Shown one piece after another: positions 1 through 11,852 of a DNA stretch of 64,000 nucleotides. The DNA is from Caprimulgus europaeus (Eukaryota; Chordata; Aves; Caprimulgiformes; Caprimulgidae), in the NCBI GenBank assembly GCA_907165065.1, contig OU015525.1, forward strand, positions 2,918,622 to 2,982,621, given 5' to 3'. The position numbers were made by a program, and so were the translations under genes. Under the pieces are notes generated by a model that worked only from the letters and a program-made list of their open reading frames with translations, did not search any database and was not told where the DNA came from. Numbering within the stretch: position 1 is the first letter of the stretch; the number at the start of each line of letters is the position of its first letter.

Positions 1-329
1 TTGTGTTTTTATTTTCTTTTATATTTCTACACTTTGAGATTTGGCACTGAGCTGCCTATTTTTATTTAGGTTAATTAAAGGTAGGAGTTTTCACATTGAT
101 TATGTCTCAATCTGAGACTATTTCTTTCACACATTTTACATATATTACTTTAGACATCAAAACAAAAATATTGCATGACTTGGCAATTATGTAGAGAATA
201 AAATTTCAGAAAGAAAAGAAAGACAAACCTACCCTCATTGCTCTCCCCACTACTTTAACCTTTGAGAAAAAAGCCAACTATATAAATAGCAATGATCTCT
301 CCAGCAGAACAAAGCTCTGATATTTTCAT

Positions 330-408
330 TATATATATATATATATATACACATATATATATATACACATATACATATATTTATATTATATATATACATA
401 TGTACATA
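330..408. repeat. TA/CATA-rich microsatellite
   Basis: Nearly pure TA dinucleotides interrupted by CACA and TACATA steps. It is a low-complexity tract likely to vary in length. Confidence 0.9.
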
Positions 409-1075
409 TTCATTTATTTTTTACTAATTCCAGAGGCATCTAAGAAGGGATTTAACAACATTTGACTTTTGTAACTCAGAGCTATGAGCTGTTTTAAAAT
501 TTTGAGAACTAATTTCAAGTACTTTCAGGGGTCCAAAAGAGGGAGTCAACTGTTATCAAATCAGAACTGCAGCCCTATGAGGTATTAAACTTAACTCTAG
601 GCTTTTATAAGATTAAAAAAAACCCAAAAAACCAAAATACTTAGAGGTGATTCACCAACCCACTTAAACCATACTCAGTGCTCTGCAGCCTCTGGAGTAA
701 AAAAAAAATCAAGTATATGCTTAAGTGTTTGACCCAATGGAGTTTGAGGCCCATGTCTGCCATCAAAATTAATCACATTTTTAAGTTGTAACTCTAAGAA
801 TCAAATTAAATGGGGGCATTAAACATATAACCAGCTTCCAACAAATGAAGAGTCCCTTTGTCTTCCATGGGATGCTCACATGCCTAAATCTAGGCATGTT
901 GTGAAGTGCTTTTCAAGATCCAGTCCATCAACTGGGATGTTGCAGGAGCCCTTACACTACTCATGGCCCACAGAATGAAGTCAGGGAGAGTTGGGGATGT
1001 GGGGAGGTGGTCAGGGATATGGGGAGAGAAAACAAACAAGGGCTGGTGAGTGCAGGGGAAATGAAAGAGGGAAAT

Positions 1076-1099
1076 AAAATAAATAAATAAATAAATAAG
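1076..1099. repeat. (AAAT)n microsatellite
   Basis: About six ATAA units directly before the purine tract that flanks the cassette exon. Confidence 0.85.
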
Positions 1100-1104
1100 A
1101 AGGT

Positions 1105-1126
1105 GGAAAGAAAGAAAGAAAAGAAG
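1105..1126 (-). promoter_or_regulatory. Pyrimidine tract downstream of cassette exon
   Basis: On the gene strand this is CTTCTTTTCTTTCTTTCTTT-like, beginning about 20 bases after the 5' splice site. UCUU and CUUUC units are typical PTB (PTBP1/2) binding words. Function is inferred; the tract could simply be a GAAA microsatellite. Confidence 0.4.
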
Positions 1127-1146
1127 TTGAAATTAGAGGAACTAAC

Positions 1147-1245
1147 ATGGCGTTACTGGTGGCTGTGGCCGAAACTTCAGCAGAAGAAACTACTCCACAC
1201 TTGGAACATTTGAGCGTCATGCCGTAAAGGGGCACTGCCATCTGA
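1147..1245 (-). CDS. ADGRB1: ADGRB1 cassette exon: 33-residue ICL3 insert
   Basis: This 99-bp exon lies between TTAATTGCAG and GTTAGT. It starts and ends in phase 2, so using or skipping it leaves the frame intact. The protein starts QMAVPLYGMTLKCSKCGVVS and ends SATATSNAM, the last Met being completed by the next exon. Homologous inserts (LTLKCAKCGVVS...SNAM type) are in the third cytoplasmic loop of ADGRB3, and a diverged one in ADGRB2. As I recall it, the canonical human ADGRB1 lacks it and goes from KERAG straight to ASLW. The insert adds a Cys-Ser-Lys-Cys pair and many Ser/Thr in the loop that faces G proteins and ELMO. Alternative use is inferred from phase and family, not seen directly. 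Confidence 0.9.
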
Positions 1246-1305
1246 CTGCAATTAAAACCAAAAGACTGAAACAAAACAAAACACTTTGCTTATGAACACA
1301 AACGT

Positions 1306-1372
1306 AGAAAGGAAAGGGAAAGAGAAGCCAAAAGAAAGAAAGAACGAAAGAAGGGAAGAAAGAAGAAAGGGA
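1306..1372 (-). promoter_or_regulatory. Pyrimidine tract upstream of cassette exon
   Basis: On the gene strand this 67-base stretch is almost all C and T, with many TTCTTTC/CTTTC words. It lies 60 to 127 bases before the 3' splice site. With the downstream tract it brackets the exon in the way seen for PTB-repressed neuronal exons. This reading is inference. Confidence 0.4.
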
Positions 1373-1986
1373 ACCAACCAACCATACCCAGTTTAAAAAA
1401 GAGAAATGAAAGACAGGCAGGAATAAAACTCTCTCATCTGTACCACTCCAGATGCGGGAAATGGGAAAAAAATGTGCAATTCAGAGATGTGTTGGTGCCG
1501 CTGGAGAGGGTGGAACTGTGTTGGTGAATGCTTTGCCAGATTCAGGGTGTCTCTCTCTGGCACCCACGGAAGAGAAACCAGTACTGCTCTCCCAGTCTCC
1601 ACCTCCTTCTTTTGGTTTGTTTTTGAGAAATTGTTCTTTTCTCTCTTGGCCTTTTTGCTTCAAAACAAAAAAGGTGGCAGGGTTGTACAGTAGAAGGCAA
1701 GAAGTAGGGCTGTGGGGACAGTGTCTGCTTATCTTCTTTCCTAAAGCAGTGCAAGGGATAGGTCATCTATTTGTTCCACTGGCTCTTGTGTGCTAACCCT
1801 TGCCTTGGTGGGGATACCCACATGGCAGTTGACAATATCAGGAGATAGGTCACTCTTTGGTTACTTAATCTGTGATGAAGGACATGCAAATGGAACTGTT
1901 TATGTCCTAGAAGTTAAGCATGAGCTTGGGTGTTTTGTAAGACCGTTAACCTGCCCTGAAGGGAGATGGACTGGCTGACTACTTTT

Positions 1987-2210
1987 CACAGAATCAAGAA
2001 TGGGTGACATTAGAAGGGACCTCTGAAGGTCATCTAGTCCAACCACCCTGCTCAAGCAGGGACTTCTGGAGCATATGAACCAGGATTTTGTCCAGATGTT
2101 TTTTCAGTATCTCCAGGGAGAGAGATTCCACAACCTCTCTGGTCAACCTGTTCCAGTGCTCAGTCACCCTGACAGTACTTTAGAGAGATTTCTTTTCTCA
2201 GACCTTGTTT
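1987..2210 (-). mobile_element. CR1 LINE 3' fragment
   Basis: Starts with CACAGAATC, followed by AAGGGACCTCTGAAGGTCAT and CTAGTCCAACC, the reverse complement of a CR1 3' end. The middle keeps the CCACAACCTCT and CAACCTGTTCCAGTGCTC blocks of the element. It is truncated at its 5' end, as is usual for CR1. Confidence 0.9.
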
Positions 2211-2366
2211 CAGAGATGAAAACATCTTTGGGATGAACCCTGAGACTTATTCACATCAGTTGCTCCCACTTTTTCTGGATGGGATCAACCACAGAACCAG
2301 GTCATTGTGGGCTGCTGGCATAAAAGGCTGCAGGGATCTTCTAAAGGGCACATCCTCATGATTTTT

Positions 2367-2545
2367 AGAATCGAAGAATCATAGAATGTTGTGAGTTGGA
2401 AGGGACCTAAAAGGCTCATCTAGTCCAACTCTTGACCTAGCATAGGACAATCCCTAGATTCAAACCATGTGTCTGAGGGCCTTGTCCTAATGCTTCTGGA
2501 ATATTGTCAGGATTGGTGCCATGACCACCTCCCTGGTAGAAGCGG
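2367..2545 (-). mobile_element. CR1 LINE 3' fragment, second subfamily
   Basis: Begins AGAATCGAAGAATCATAGAA, then TTGGAAGGGACCT and CATCTAGTCCAACTC. The following block (GAGGGCCTTGTCCTAATGCTTC) differs from the neighbouring copies, so this is another, older CR1 subfamily. Confidence 0.8.
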
Positions 2546-5500
2546 ATGTGTGTGAACCCACTTAGTGAAGAAGCCAACTCTTACTCAGGAGCCCAGAAGC
2601 CACATTAGCTTGGCATTGGCCCGGTTTCTTTCCAGAATTTACTAGTTTGTGTGCACTCTCTGATTTGCACAGATAAACATCCACATCAGTTCTGCCTTAG
2701 AAAATAGGCAAGAATCTGCAAAACATCCTACAGACCTACATGACGTGCCTGATATTAGAGAAGGCGTGAACATCACTGCCAAAAGGACAGTAGGTCTTTC
2801 ATTCTTGGGTGATGGCAATGCAGCTGGTGAAGGGTGATATTTACAGGTGCCAAACATCAGGGGTTTTACAGCCCTACCCTGCCTGGGAGAGAGATTAGGA
2901 AATTTGACAGATTGTTTCTTAACTTATACGGCTTTGTGTTCAGTCTCACTGCAAAAAAGGACATCCCCATGAACACCAACACAGCATTATCAGTGGTCCT
3001 AGTGGCCCATTTTCAAGTGGCTATTGATTGGTCTTTTAATTAGTTATAGTGACATAAACCATTACTCCCTTCCAGAATAATGGTTAAAGTATCCAACAGA
3101 AACTTTCAGCCTTCAGACACAGAGAAAATTAGCTCCTGTGTCAGTAGATGCATATCTTCCAGGAAGGATGATGTAAATCCAGTGAGGACAACAGCTGAAC
3201 CAAAGATAAAGTGGGTCTTGAGAGGCATTAAGTGCATGACCCTTAAAAAAAGACAGCTTATCCCCAGATCTATACGTCACAAAGAACAGATAAGCAGAGA
3301 GATAGAGAGAGGCAGAGATAGGCAGCAAAAAGAAAGTAGATTGATTTGAGGAATTTGATGGAAAACTATACCAGAAAAAACATGAATGACACTGAATCAC
3401 AAAGAACTGGCCAAAAGACCACTATAACACATAACTGTAACTGCTGTTGGGTGTATTTATGCAGAAAGTTGTAAACAGTAGGCACAGATGTGGATACATT
3501 TATATTCTAATTTGTTCTTGTTGGGGACATGAGCTGGTTAATATATTGAATTGTCATAGTAGGTTTCTATTGGTGCCTGTATGTATGAAAGGGTAGCTAA
3601 TGAAATAATCACAGTGAATAATGCATTCATTTAATTTAACTTTTTCTGCTTCCTAAATATCCACAAACAACTCATGGACTCATCTGGTGTGTTCACTGGA
3701 GCCTGGACTTTGCTACCTTTTATTGAACGGTGCTTTACACCATACACGGTCCAAAGAGTAGGAGCACTGCTTCCAACATGAAACATTCCCAGATGAAGGG
3801 CAATCTGCATCTATTTCTATTTTAATGCTGTTATTATCTTTCCAATTACTTTCTTCTCTATGCACTGACAATCCAGATCCATTACACCCTGCCAGGACAG
3901 AATATTTCACACAAGGTATTGGGGCAAACTTTCTCAAGTCATCTCTATAATCAACAGAGAGATAAAAGAAGTAAAGGTCCTCTAAGGGACAAGTTGGCAC
4001 AACTAAACAATGCTTCTGTCTCTCTCCAGTAGCTACAGAGGAAGCCTAGGGAGATTAAACTCAGCAGGCTAAAATTAGCCTTTGTGAATATACCCTATAA
4101 TCTCATTTTTCTTCCCTGGCTGCGTGAGCACACAAAAGTTTCTAGAATAAATGCTGGCTGAATAAATTTAGGATTCATTTTAAATGCTCCTGTGTCTGAC
4201 ATTAAAACATTCATTTGTAGTAACACTCCTGTCAATAGACCTCAAACCCTGTCAGACCTTTCTGCTGGGAGGCACTTGCACGGTTTTCTCCTGTGCCCAG
4301 GTAGGAATTGGGGCAGTTGTGTGCATTTCTCTAGCTCTCCAGGTAATCACATCCAACTCTCCACAACCTATATAGTCATTGCCATTAGAAAGTCAATGTT
4401 TTCTGACACGTGTGACAACAGTAATCATAGCAATTTCCTCTGCTAAGTATAGGGCAGAACTTATCATGTCTTGGGTATTATTTTATGGGAACTCTTAGCA
4501 CTGATTTATTTGTGCCAGCCTATCTGTGACAGGTGTTCTGGACCCCTCTCAATGTTCAACAAGTCTTTTTCTTTTTTTCTCTTCTGTGTTTTTTCCCTTT
4601 GATTTTGTTTTTGCAACACTGAACCATACTTCTTGCCTCTGCTAAAGGAAAACACAACGTTTCTTTATACCATCTCCTCAGATCCAAACATCTCCAAGGC
4701 CATTACTCATTCTGATTATCTTCAGATCTACCTTCCAACACGGTTCCCAAGCCCAGGCCAGAAGCGGCTAGCTAAAGGGAAAGGGCACCAGAGCTCTCAA
4801 AAGTGCTTCCACACTCTCAGCAGGTGCACTTTGAAAGGGGAACAAAATCATTGAGCACAGAGAAGGCTTAAAAGTGCTGCACACACACACACGGACACGG
4901 AAGAGGAGGGAAAAAAAAGAGAAAAGAAAGAAAAAACAAAGAACATCAAAAAAATGACTTTTTTTTTTTTTTTGCTTTGTAGGCTTTGTTTTCAAAGTAC
5001 AACCATGAATGTGATCAATAACCAGGTGCCATGTATTAAATAAGGTCATTTGGGATACAGTTTAGATTAGAGAGGGAGAGACTGAGAGAGAGTAACTCAC
5101 CACTCTGCTAATCCAATAAACCATTTATTTCAGCTCTGACTTTCAAGTTCAATTATCTGGCTACAGACTGCAGTTCAGGGATTTTCTGGAGTTCTCTCTT
5201 TGTAAAGAAGGCATCATCCAGAATAAAGCACTTGCTTGTTAGCAGCTGCTTTAAGGAATGCACCAAGGTCACTTCTTCATGTACCTGTTCAACCCAGCAG
5301 CAATCGATACTTCTGATCATCCAAACGTGCTCAAGTATCCTCTTATTATCATGACCATGGCACTGCTTAGGCATCAAGTTTCCCCTCTTTCCTGCACTGA
5401 GGAACCACGTTGCTTGGCCATGTCAACACTGCTGATAAAACATGAACCTTAATATGTTCCTGTGTTCCTCCCCAGGCTGGATAAGAGCTTTCTTCTACCC

Positions 5501-5765
5501 TCAGTTTTGCTGCTATCACTCAATTAAAAACCACTTTCACCAGAACTACTCAATAGTGTGATGACAGGAATACTGAACTTCATCTGTATTTTCTACCTCT
5601 ACCCTTTAAGACACAATTTTAGGGCCCAAGGCTTTTGCATCAGTGCAGTGAATAAAGCAGGTTATCCTCTCTATGAAGCTTGGGAATGCAGCAAACAAGG
5701 CAGCAGGTAGCCATGCTCCCTCTGCTTTCATAGATAGACTACATCTAGTGTCTTCTCCACCAGCC

Positions 5766-6207
5766 TCACAGAATCACACAGAATTACCTGAACTGGAAAA
5801 GACCTTTAAGATCATTGAGTCCAATCATTAACCCAACACTGACAAGCCCCCAACTAACCCATGTCCCTCAGCACTATGTCTATACAACTCTTCAATCCCT
5901 CCAGGGATGGGGACTCCACCACTGCCCTGGGCAACCTGTTCCCATACCTAATAACCCTTTCAGCAAAGAAGTTCTTCCTCACATCCAATCTCAACTGCCC
6001 TTGGCTCAACTTGAGAACATTTTCTCTTTTCCTTTCACTTGCTACCTGGGAGAACACACCGACCCCCACCTCTCTCCACCCTCCTTTCAGGTAGTTGTAG
6101 AGAGCCAGAAGGTCTCCCCTCAGCCTCCTTTTCTCCAGGCTAAACAACCCCAGTACTCTCAGCCGCTCCTCATAAGACATGTGCTCTAGATAAGACATGT
6201 GCTCTAA
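5766..6207 (-). mobile_element. CR1 LINE with end of ORF2
   Basis: Starts CACAGAATCACACAGAATTA and AAAAGACCTTTAAGATCATT. On the minus strand a 114-codon open frame (6198-5854) keeps the CR1 ORF2 C-terminus: [20 protein letters not shown], the ALYNYLKGG block, KNFFAERV and [17 protein letters not shown]. It is only the tail of the polymerase and has no reverse transcriptase core, so it cannot move itself. An imperfect 18-bp direct repeat (ATAAGACATGTGCTCTAG) lies at its 5' edge, 6172-6206. Confidence 0.95.
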
Positions 6208-7396
6208 GTTTTAGGTTCTGCCTCTAGCCATAGTGCAGAGGCATCAAAATACTTCTCGCTCTTATGGTCTCTTTGTAAACAATTTCTTTCAAGAAATTAT
6301 CTACACTGATAAATCAAACACCATCAACGGACAAGTGAGAGCAAACAACCCTGTCTTTCCTAGCAGCAGGTAAAGAGTTAGTTCTTCTGAATGCAACAGC
6401 AAGCCAAGTCAGGCAGTGGAAAATAACATACTAACATCATCAGCCAGGCTGACCTGCGCATTTGATTTGACTCATCATGTCAGCGTGCCATTTCTGTCCT
6501 TTGCTTGGATCACAGCACAGCTCAGGGATAAAGTCTGAGCAGGCTACAAACTTGTATCTAGAAACAAAGATGAAGAGTGGTCTCAGTCTGCTGGAGCTAA
6601 TGACAAAATAAACATTATCAACAGAGTTTGGAAGTAACCTAACAGAGAACCCTGCACAGCAGCTGCTGCCTCAGCCAACCCACCCCTTGTGAGACCAGGA
6701 TCATAAGAACTGTGGAGTCAGCTCTTCAATTTTTACTACAAAGAAAACCAGGTAATACAGGTCCCAGTCTTCAGGGCTGGAGGCTGAGATGGTGGTTGTG
6801 GAGAAGAAAAAGAACCTTAGGTGGTATCAGAAATTTTTCTCACAGAAGAGTTATCTTCACTTACCAGTCCTCTTCTTTATACATCCATCCCTCTACTAAT
6901 CTGTTCACTGCTAGATCTCCAAAGACTCTTTCCTCCAAACATCCCCTATCTTTGCTGTCCCTCAGTCACCTGCCAGCTATTAGACACAATTTCTCTGTCA
7001 CACAGCCCATGCCATGTGCCACACTCAGCAATGATGAGTCTCTCTCTGATTTAGCTGCTGTCTGTAGTAGTGAGAAGAGTCAATTTGTTCTCCCTAATCT
7101 TTGGGAGGATAAATCAGCCTGGGCTGAAGCCATTTTAACAAAGAGATGAACTTCTAACCTTCTTCCATAGTAACACAATGCTGCTTCTTTGGGTTGTCTC
7201 CACTGCACTGGATGACAAGGCAGAGAGATTAAACCAAGTACTTTTTTTTGGTTACACTTAGTTTAAATTTCCTTTTGCTTTTTGTTTTTATCACCAATCT
7301 CTCTTTGCATTCCTTTCCTGGTTATTGATCACAGCCTTGTTTGTTTGGGGTTTTTTTTATCCTCATTCTTTACTTAGATGTATTGATAAGGCATAC

Positions 7397-7482
7397 CCTG
7401 CCCGTTCCTTCAGTTTCTTATCTGTTATTCCATCTTTGGATACAAGTTTGTTAAAAACCAGAATGCCAATAACCATGTTCAC
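7397..7482 (-). CDS. ADGRB1: ADGRB1 exon: end of TM5 and ICL3
   Basis: This 86-bp exon has acceptor TCAACAG before GTGAACATGG and donor GCAGG before GTATGC. It has 28 codons plus two bases of a glycine codon. The protein is [20 protein letters not shown] followed by DKKLKERA: the inner half of TM5, then the basic third cytoplasmic loop. It matches remembered mammalian ADGRB1 residue for residue. It ends in phase 2, so it can splice in frame either to the 99-bp exon at 1147-1245 or directly to the TM6 exon outside the window. Confidence 0.97.
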
Positions 7483-9291
7483 CTGTTGAAAGAGAAACAA
7501 CACACAGTTTTTTTCTCAAGTGGGTTAGGTCAAATCTGGTAGCACAGAAGGAAAAAATCCAACATTTGGCAAGCTAAAAGTCCTTTTCATTTCTTTCTAA
7601 GCCAGGTTCATAATTCTGAAGGCCACCACCCCTTCTGTCCCCTCTCCACCCTGTCCCACCTCCTCTAGCCATGCATCAGTAAGTTCAGGACAGCAGAATG
7701 CAGCTGGCAGCAGATCAAAGAGGTCTTAATGAACCAAGACAAGACTGTAAAGTGCTCAGATTGCTGCAGGGCTGTTTGAAGCCCAATGCATGCTCAAGGT
7801 CTAGCAAGGCAAACTCCAGGAATAAGAACAATTTTTCAAGGTAATACAAATAGAAAGTGGCCAATACAGGGGACAGCAGTGAGGTGACACAACTACATAC
7901 AAAGGTGTCTTCTGGAGTCTTTGCTACCAGAGCAGCAGAACTGAGAGGATGGGGCAGTGCAATGCAAACAGCTTGTCAGAGTTCTTGCTTGGTGAACCAG
8001 CACTGGTGCTCTCAAAATAAGAGGTGGAGGGGCACTGGAACAAGTAGAAACATCAACGACCATGGTGGGTTGTCTTGAGAGATATTGCAGAAGGCATAGC
8101 ACATAGATTAACCATCTAGTCATTTCCAAAATAAATCAGTGGTTAGGACAACTGCATTCAGTCTGCTTTGTTAGAGTGAGAGCATGGATGTCTGTATCAA
8201 TGAGGTATAAATATCCACAGTGAAATACAGGCTGTACAAAGCTGAGGTCTTGCAAAGTGATTCTAAACTCCTCACTGTGCCTTTTTGACTGCATTCACTG
8301 CTGACAGCTGCATCTGTTTTACAAACCTCATCCAAACCTCAGCAACCTCTGAATAAGAACACATTAAGGACACAAGCACCACCCTCTTCGTGAAGGCACA
8401 GCACTGATGGTGGAAAACAGTGACAGTCTCCTGGTTTTGCTGTCAGTGAAACATCTGGTGTTGATAGAACAATGTGCTAGATGCTCTTTTGCATGTGGGG
8501 CTTGCAAGGAAGTGTTTAAGGCCAAATTTACATGTTAGCTGAGAACCTTGGTGAGTTTAACAGATCCTTGAGAGGTGGTCGTAAGAACACTGTTGTACTA
8601 AGACCTAGTACAACATAGCCCAAAGGAAGGGAGATGTCTGCTAACACCAAGCCTCCATCTAATTGCCTAAATCATCTCCAAGAATGAGCAATCTTTCTCA
8701 GTTTGGATTGCTGGTGTCAGCAGGACACAACCCAGCTCGTTGATGCAGAGTCCACAGGTGGGAATAAATGTAAGATCTCACAAACAGCAGTTATTTCCTT
8801 TTGCATCAGCTGCTGGGTCAGTGGACTACTTTCCACAGCTGCAAATCCATTTCTAGAGCACACCATGGCATTGTTTTAGAGAAGCAACACTGGCAAGTCA
8901 GACACAGTAACTCAGCCAAGGATCAGCAGGAAATCAAACCCTAGTTATGGGGTTGGAGACAGAGAGAGCACTTTCAATTCACTGATGAGGGCAAGAGATA
9001 CTTTTCTTTAAGGTGCAGCAAGGCAGTAGCACAGATTGGGCTGAAGTGTGGCAGGCTGGTTCACTCCTGGGGCTGGACACAACAGAGTGTGTATCCTCAT
9101 TCATGTATAGCAGGGGAGATGACAAAGTGGAGCTCTGCAATTGTTTTAATAAATAAAAACTATTTTATCCAAGATATTGATCATCACGATAAACATTGTG
9201 CTCTGATCTTGGTTCTGTTTCTTTACAAAGTCATGGACATGCTTCTAAACCAAGCCAGGCTTAATAACATGCAGAGTAGCTTTGTTTATAA

Positions 9292-9605
9292 AATCACAGA
9301 ATGGTTTGTGTTGGAAGGGACCTTTAAAGGTCATCTAGTCCAACCCCCCTGCAGTGAGCAGGGACATCTTCAACTAGATCAGGTTGCTCAGAGCCCTGTC
9401 CAACCTGACCTTGAATATTTCCAGGGATGGGACAGCTATCACCTCTCTGGGCAACCAGTTCCAGTGCTTCATCACTTTCACTGTAAAAAATTCCCTCCTT
9501 ATATCTAGTCTACGTCTCCCCTCTTTTAGTTTAGAACCATTTTCCCTTGTCTACTACTATAGAACCTGCTAAAAAGTTTGTCCCCATTACTTCCTTATCT
9601 CTGGG
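9292..9605 (-). mobile_element. CR1 LINE 3' fragment
   Basis: Reads AATCACAGAATGGTTTGTGT, TTGGAAGGGACCTTTAAAGG and TCATCTAGTCCAACC, followed by the TTGAATATTTCCAGGGATGG block and the diverged end of ORF2. It contains no intact reading frame. Confidence 0.92.
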
Positions 9606-11198
9606 ATGCTATTGAGAAGCAAAGACACAAGTCTGAGATTCAACCCTTGAGATAATGAGTACCTGATGACTGATGACTTTCCCTGCAGTATCCTGTTGCC
9701 TTCAACCTGCACACAATTATCACCAGGCTGCTTCACCTGAGCTGGGTAAGTAAAACTGCTTGCAACAGCTCTGCATTTCAGATTTCTAGGATTTTTAAGA
9801 CTAAAGGTCAAACCTTTGCAGCTGTTCAGCGTTAGTGGACTGACTGCAAGTTGCAAATATTGCTGAAGGTGCAGGCCAACCATCTTAAGAATATCATTGA
9901 GTAAAGATATTCTTCAAGCCAAAGGCCTTTTCTAATGTGATGAATAATAAAGGAGGATGAGGAGGAAGAAAGTTACTACAGGTAATAGAAAAATCATGTT
10001 TATAGGAGAACTGCAGTACAGAGATGCTTGGATGATTTGGGAGGAGTGAGCACAAGTCTAGCCCTGGACAGGACTAAGAAGAGGTAACAAGCCCAGCTGT
10101 AGTCAAGTTAGCTGTGTGCAAAATAACTTGTGCATCCCTGTATCATACTCATCAGAGTTTTGGGTGAGATGGAGCTCAGGCACAGAGTCAAGTCCCATCT
10201 TGATCTGTACGCCCCTGCTCAATAGCAACTGTCTCTGGAGCAAACCAGTCATGAGAGCAGCACAGCTTCATATCCCTGTACAGCCCTGCAAGAGCCTGAC
10301 CATCCTTATGTTAAGCCAGGTGGATTGTTCCTCTATCACTGACGTGGTCAACCTGAAATCAGGACAAAGTACCTGGAGAACAGACAGATGTCCAGTCTTG
10401 GGGTCAATGCATGTTTGAAAAGTGTGTGTTTAACTTCTGGCTCTGGTAAAAGTCAGTGTGAATTTGGGCAACTTATGGAGCTTATCTGTTTCCCAGCTTC
10501 CCATTTATAAAAAGGCTTTCAATGTTGCTGCTTCTCCTTCTCCAAGCTCCTCAGTATATATACCAACTTGGGCAGCAGTCACTACTTACTTTAGCCAGCA
10601 ATGAGTCAGGTAACCTAAACTAGGTGTGTAGTCTCTCTCTCTCTAGGTACTGAATAGAGACAGACATCCCCAGGGATGATTCACCACTTCTTAAGATCAG
10701 CTGTCTGAACCACTATCTGCAGGTGTTGACCTGTCTGTAAGGACATCTCCATTTCCAGCTTCAATGGTGAGTGAAAACTGAGATGCCAAATGATAGCAGG
10801 CTCAAGTGTTTTTTCACACACTTTAAAAATGCTAAGGAAAGCTGAAGGATTACTTCTCTTGTTGTTAGCATTAAAAAAAAAAGCAAGATGGCTTGAGGCA
10901 GCAGATTGACTCCCCCTTCTTTGGGTACTACCAAAGCTCTCTCTCTCCTAATCACTGCTGTCTATTGAGCATTCAAGCCACTGAGCTAGAATTATTGGCT
11001 GTTATGTTGTTGGGGTAAAGATCTAGCTCATCTAAAAGCACTAAGCCACTTAATGCTCCTGTCAATTATCAAGACCCTGAAACCCATCAACTACATTACT
11101 GAAGGAAATCCATCTATCACGTGCCTACAGAGATCTAATGACTGGTTGGAATGAACAGTGGGTTATCCATACACTCTGCTGATTGCCACCTGAAGTCT

Positions 11199-11852
11199 TG
11201 TATTGGGTCTAGGCTGAGATGGAGTTAATTTTCCCCACAGTAGCCCTCAGAGTGATGAGTTTTGCATTAGTAGCTAGAAAGGTGTTGATAACACATCAGT
11301 GTTTTTCTGCTTAGCAGTGCTCATACAGCACCAAGGCTGTCTCTCCAACATTTCTCCCCCTGGTCTCCCCACCAGTAGGCTGGGGGTGGTAGGGAAGATC
11401 TTGGGAGGGGACATAGCCAGGATAGCTGACCCAAACTAAACAAAATATGAATATTCCATACCATATGACTTCTGGTCAAAAATAAAAGCTAGGAGAATGG
11501 AGGGGAAAGGGGGAGCATTCATTATTTAAGACGATTGTCCTCTGGAGCAACTGCTGCGCAGACAAAGCCCTGCTTCCCAGAAAGAGGCCAGACATTGCCT
11601 GTGGATGGGAAGTAGAGAATAAATAATTTGTTCTTTTGCTTCTGTGTGCAGTTTTGCTCTGTTTCTATTAAACTGCTTCTGTCTCAACCCACAAGAATAG
11701 TGGTGGGTTTTTCTGTTTGTTTTTTTGTTTGTTTGTTTGTTTGTTTTGGGGTTTTTTCCATCTTATTTTTTCCCTACCCCATCCTGCTGAGGAGGGGGGT
11801 GACAGAGCAGCTTGGTGGGCACCTGGCATTCGGCCAAGGTCAACCCACCACA
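11199..11852 (+). mobile_element. Solo LTR of an avian endogenous retrovirus
   Basis: About 650 bp beginning TGTATTGGGT and ending CCACCACA, so TG...CA ends. Internal blocks match my memory of a common bird LTR: GAGATGGAGTTAATTTTC, GGTGTTGATAACACATCAGT, GACATAGCCAGGATAGCTGA and ATATTCCATACCATATGA. AATAAA signals lie at about 11480 and 11619, followed by TTAAACTGCTTCTGTCTCAA. No gag, pol or env sequence flanks it, so it is solo. I could not find a clear target-site duplication. It is antisense to ADGRB1. Confidence 0.8.
11711..11757. repeat. (GTTT)n tract inside the LTR
   Basis: Seven or so GTTT units near the 3' part of the LTR, probably an expansion after insertion. Confidence 0.85.

Larger units (their letters stand above)
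1..1146 (-). other. Intron after the cassette exon (partial)
   Basis: AT-rich intronic DNA. The next expected coding piece, the TM6 exon starting ASLWSSC, is not seen on the minus strand here, so it lies before base 1. Only simple repeats are recognised: a TA-rich tract, ATAA units and a purine tract next to the exon. Confidence 0.8.
1246..7396 (-). other. Intron, 6.2 kb, before the cassette exon
   Basis: Non-coding apart from CR1 fragments at 1987-2210, 2367-2545 and 5766-6207. An A/G/T-rich low-complexity patch lies at 4905-4975. No RNA gene or extra exon was recognised. Confidence 0.85.
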
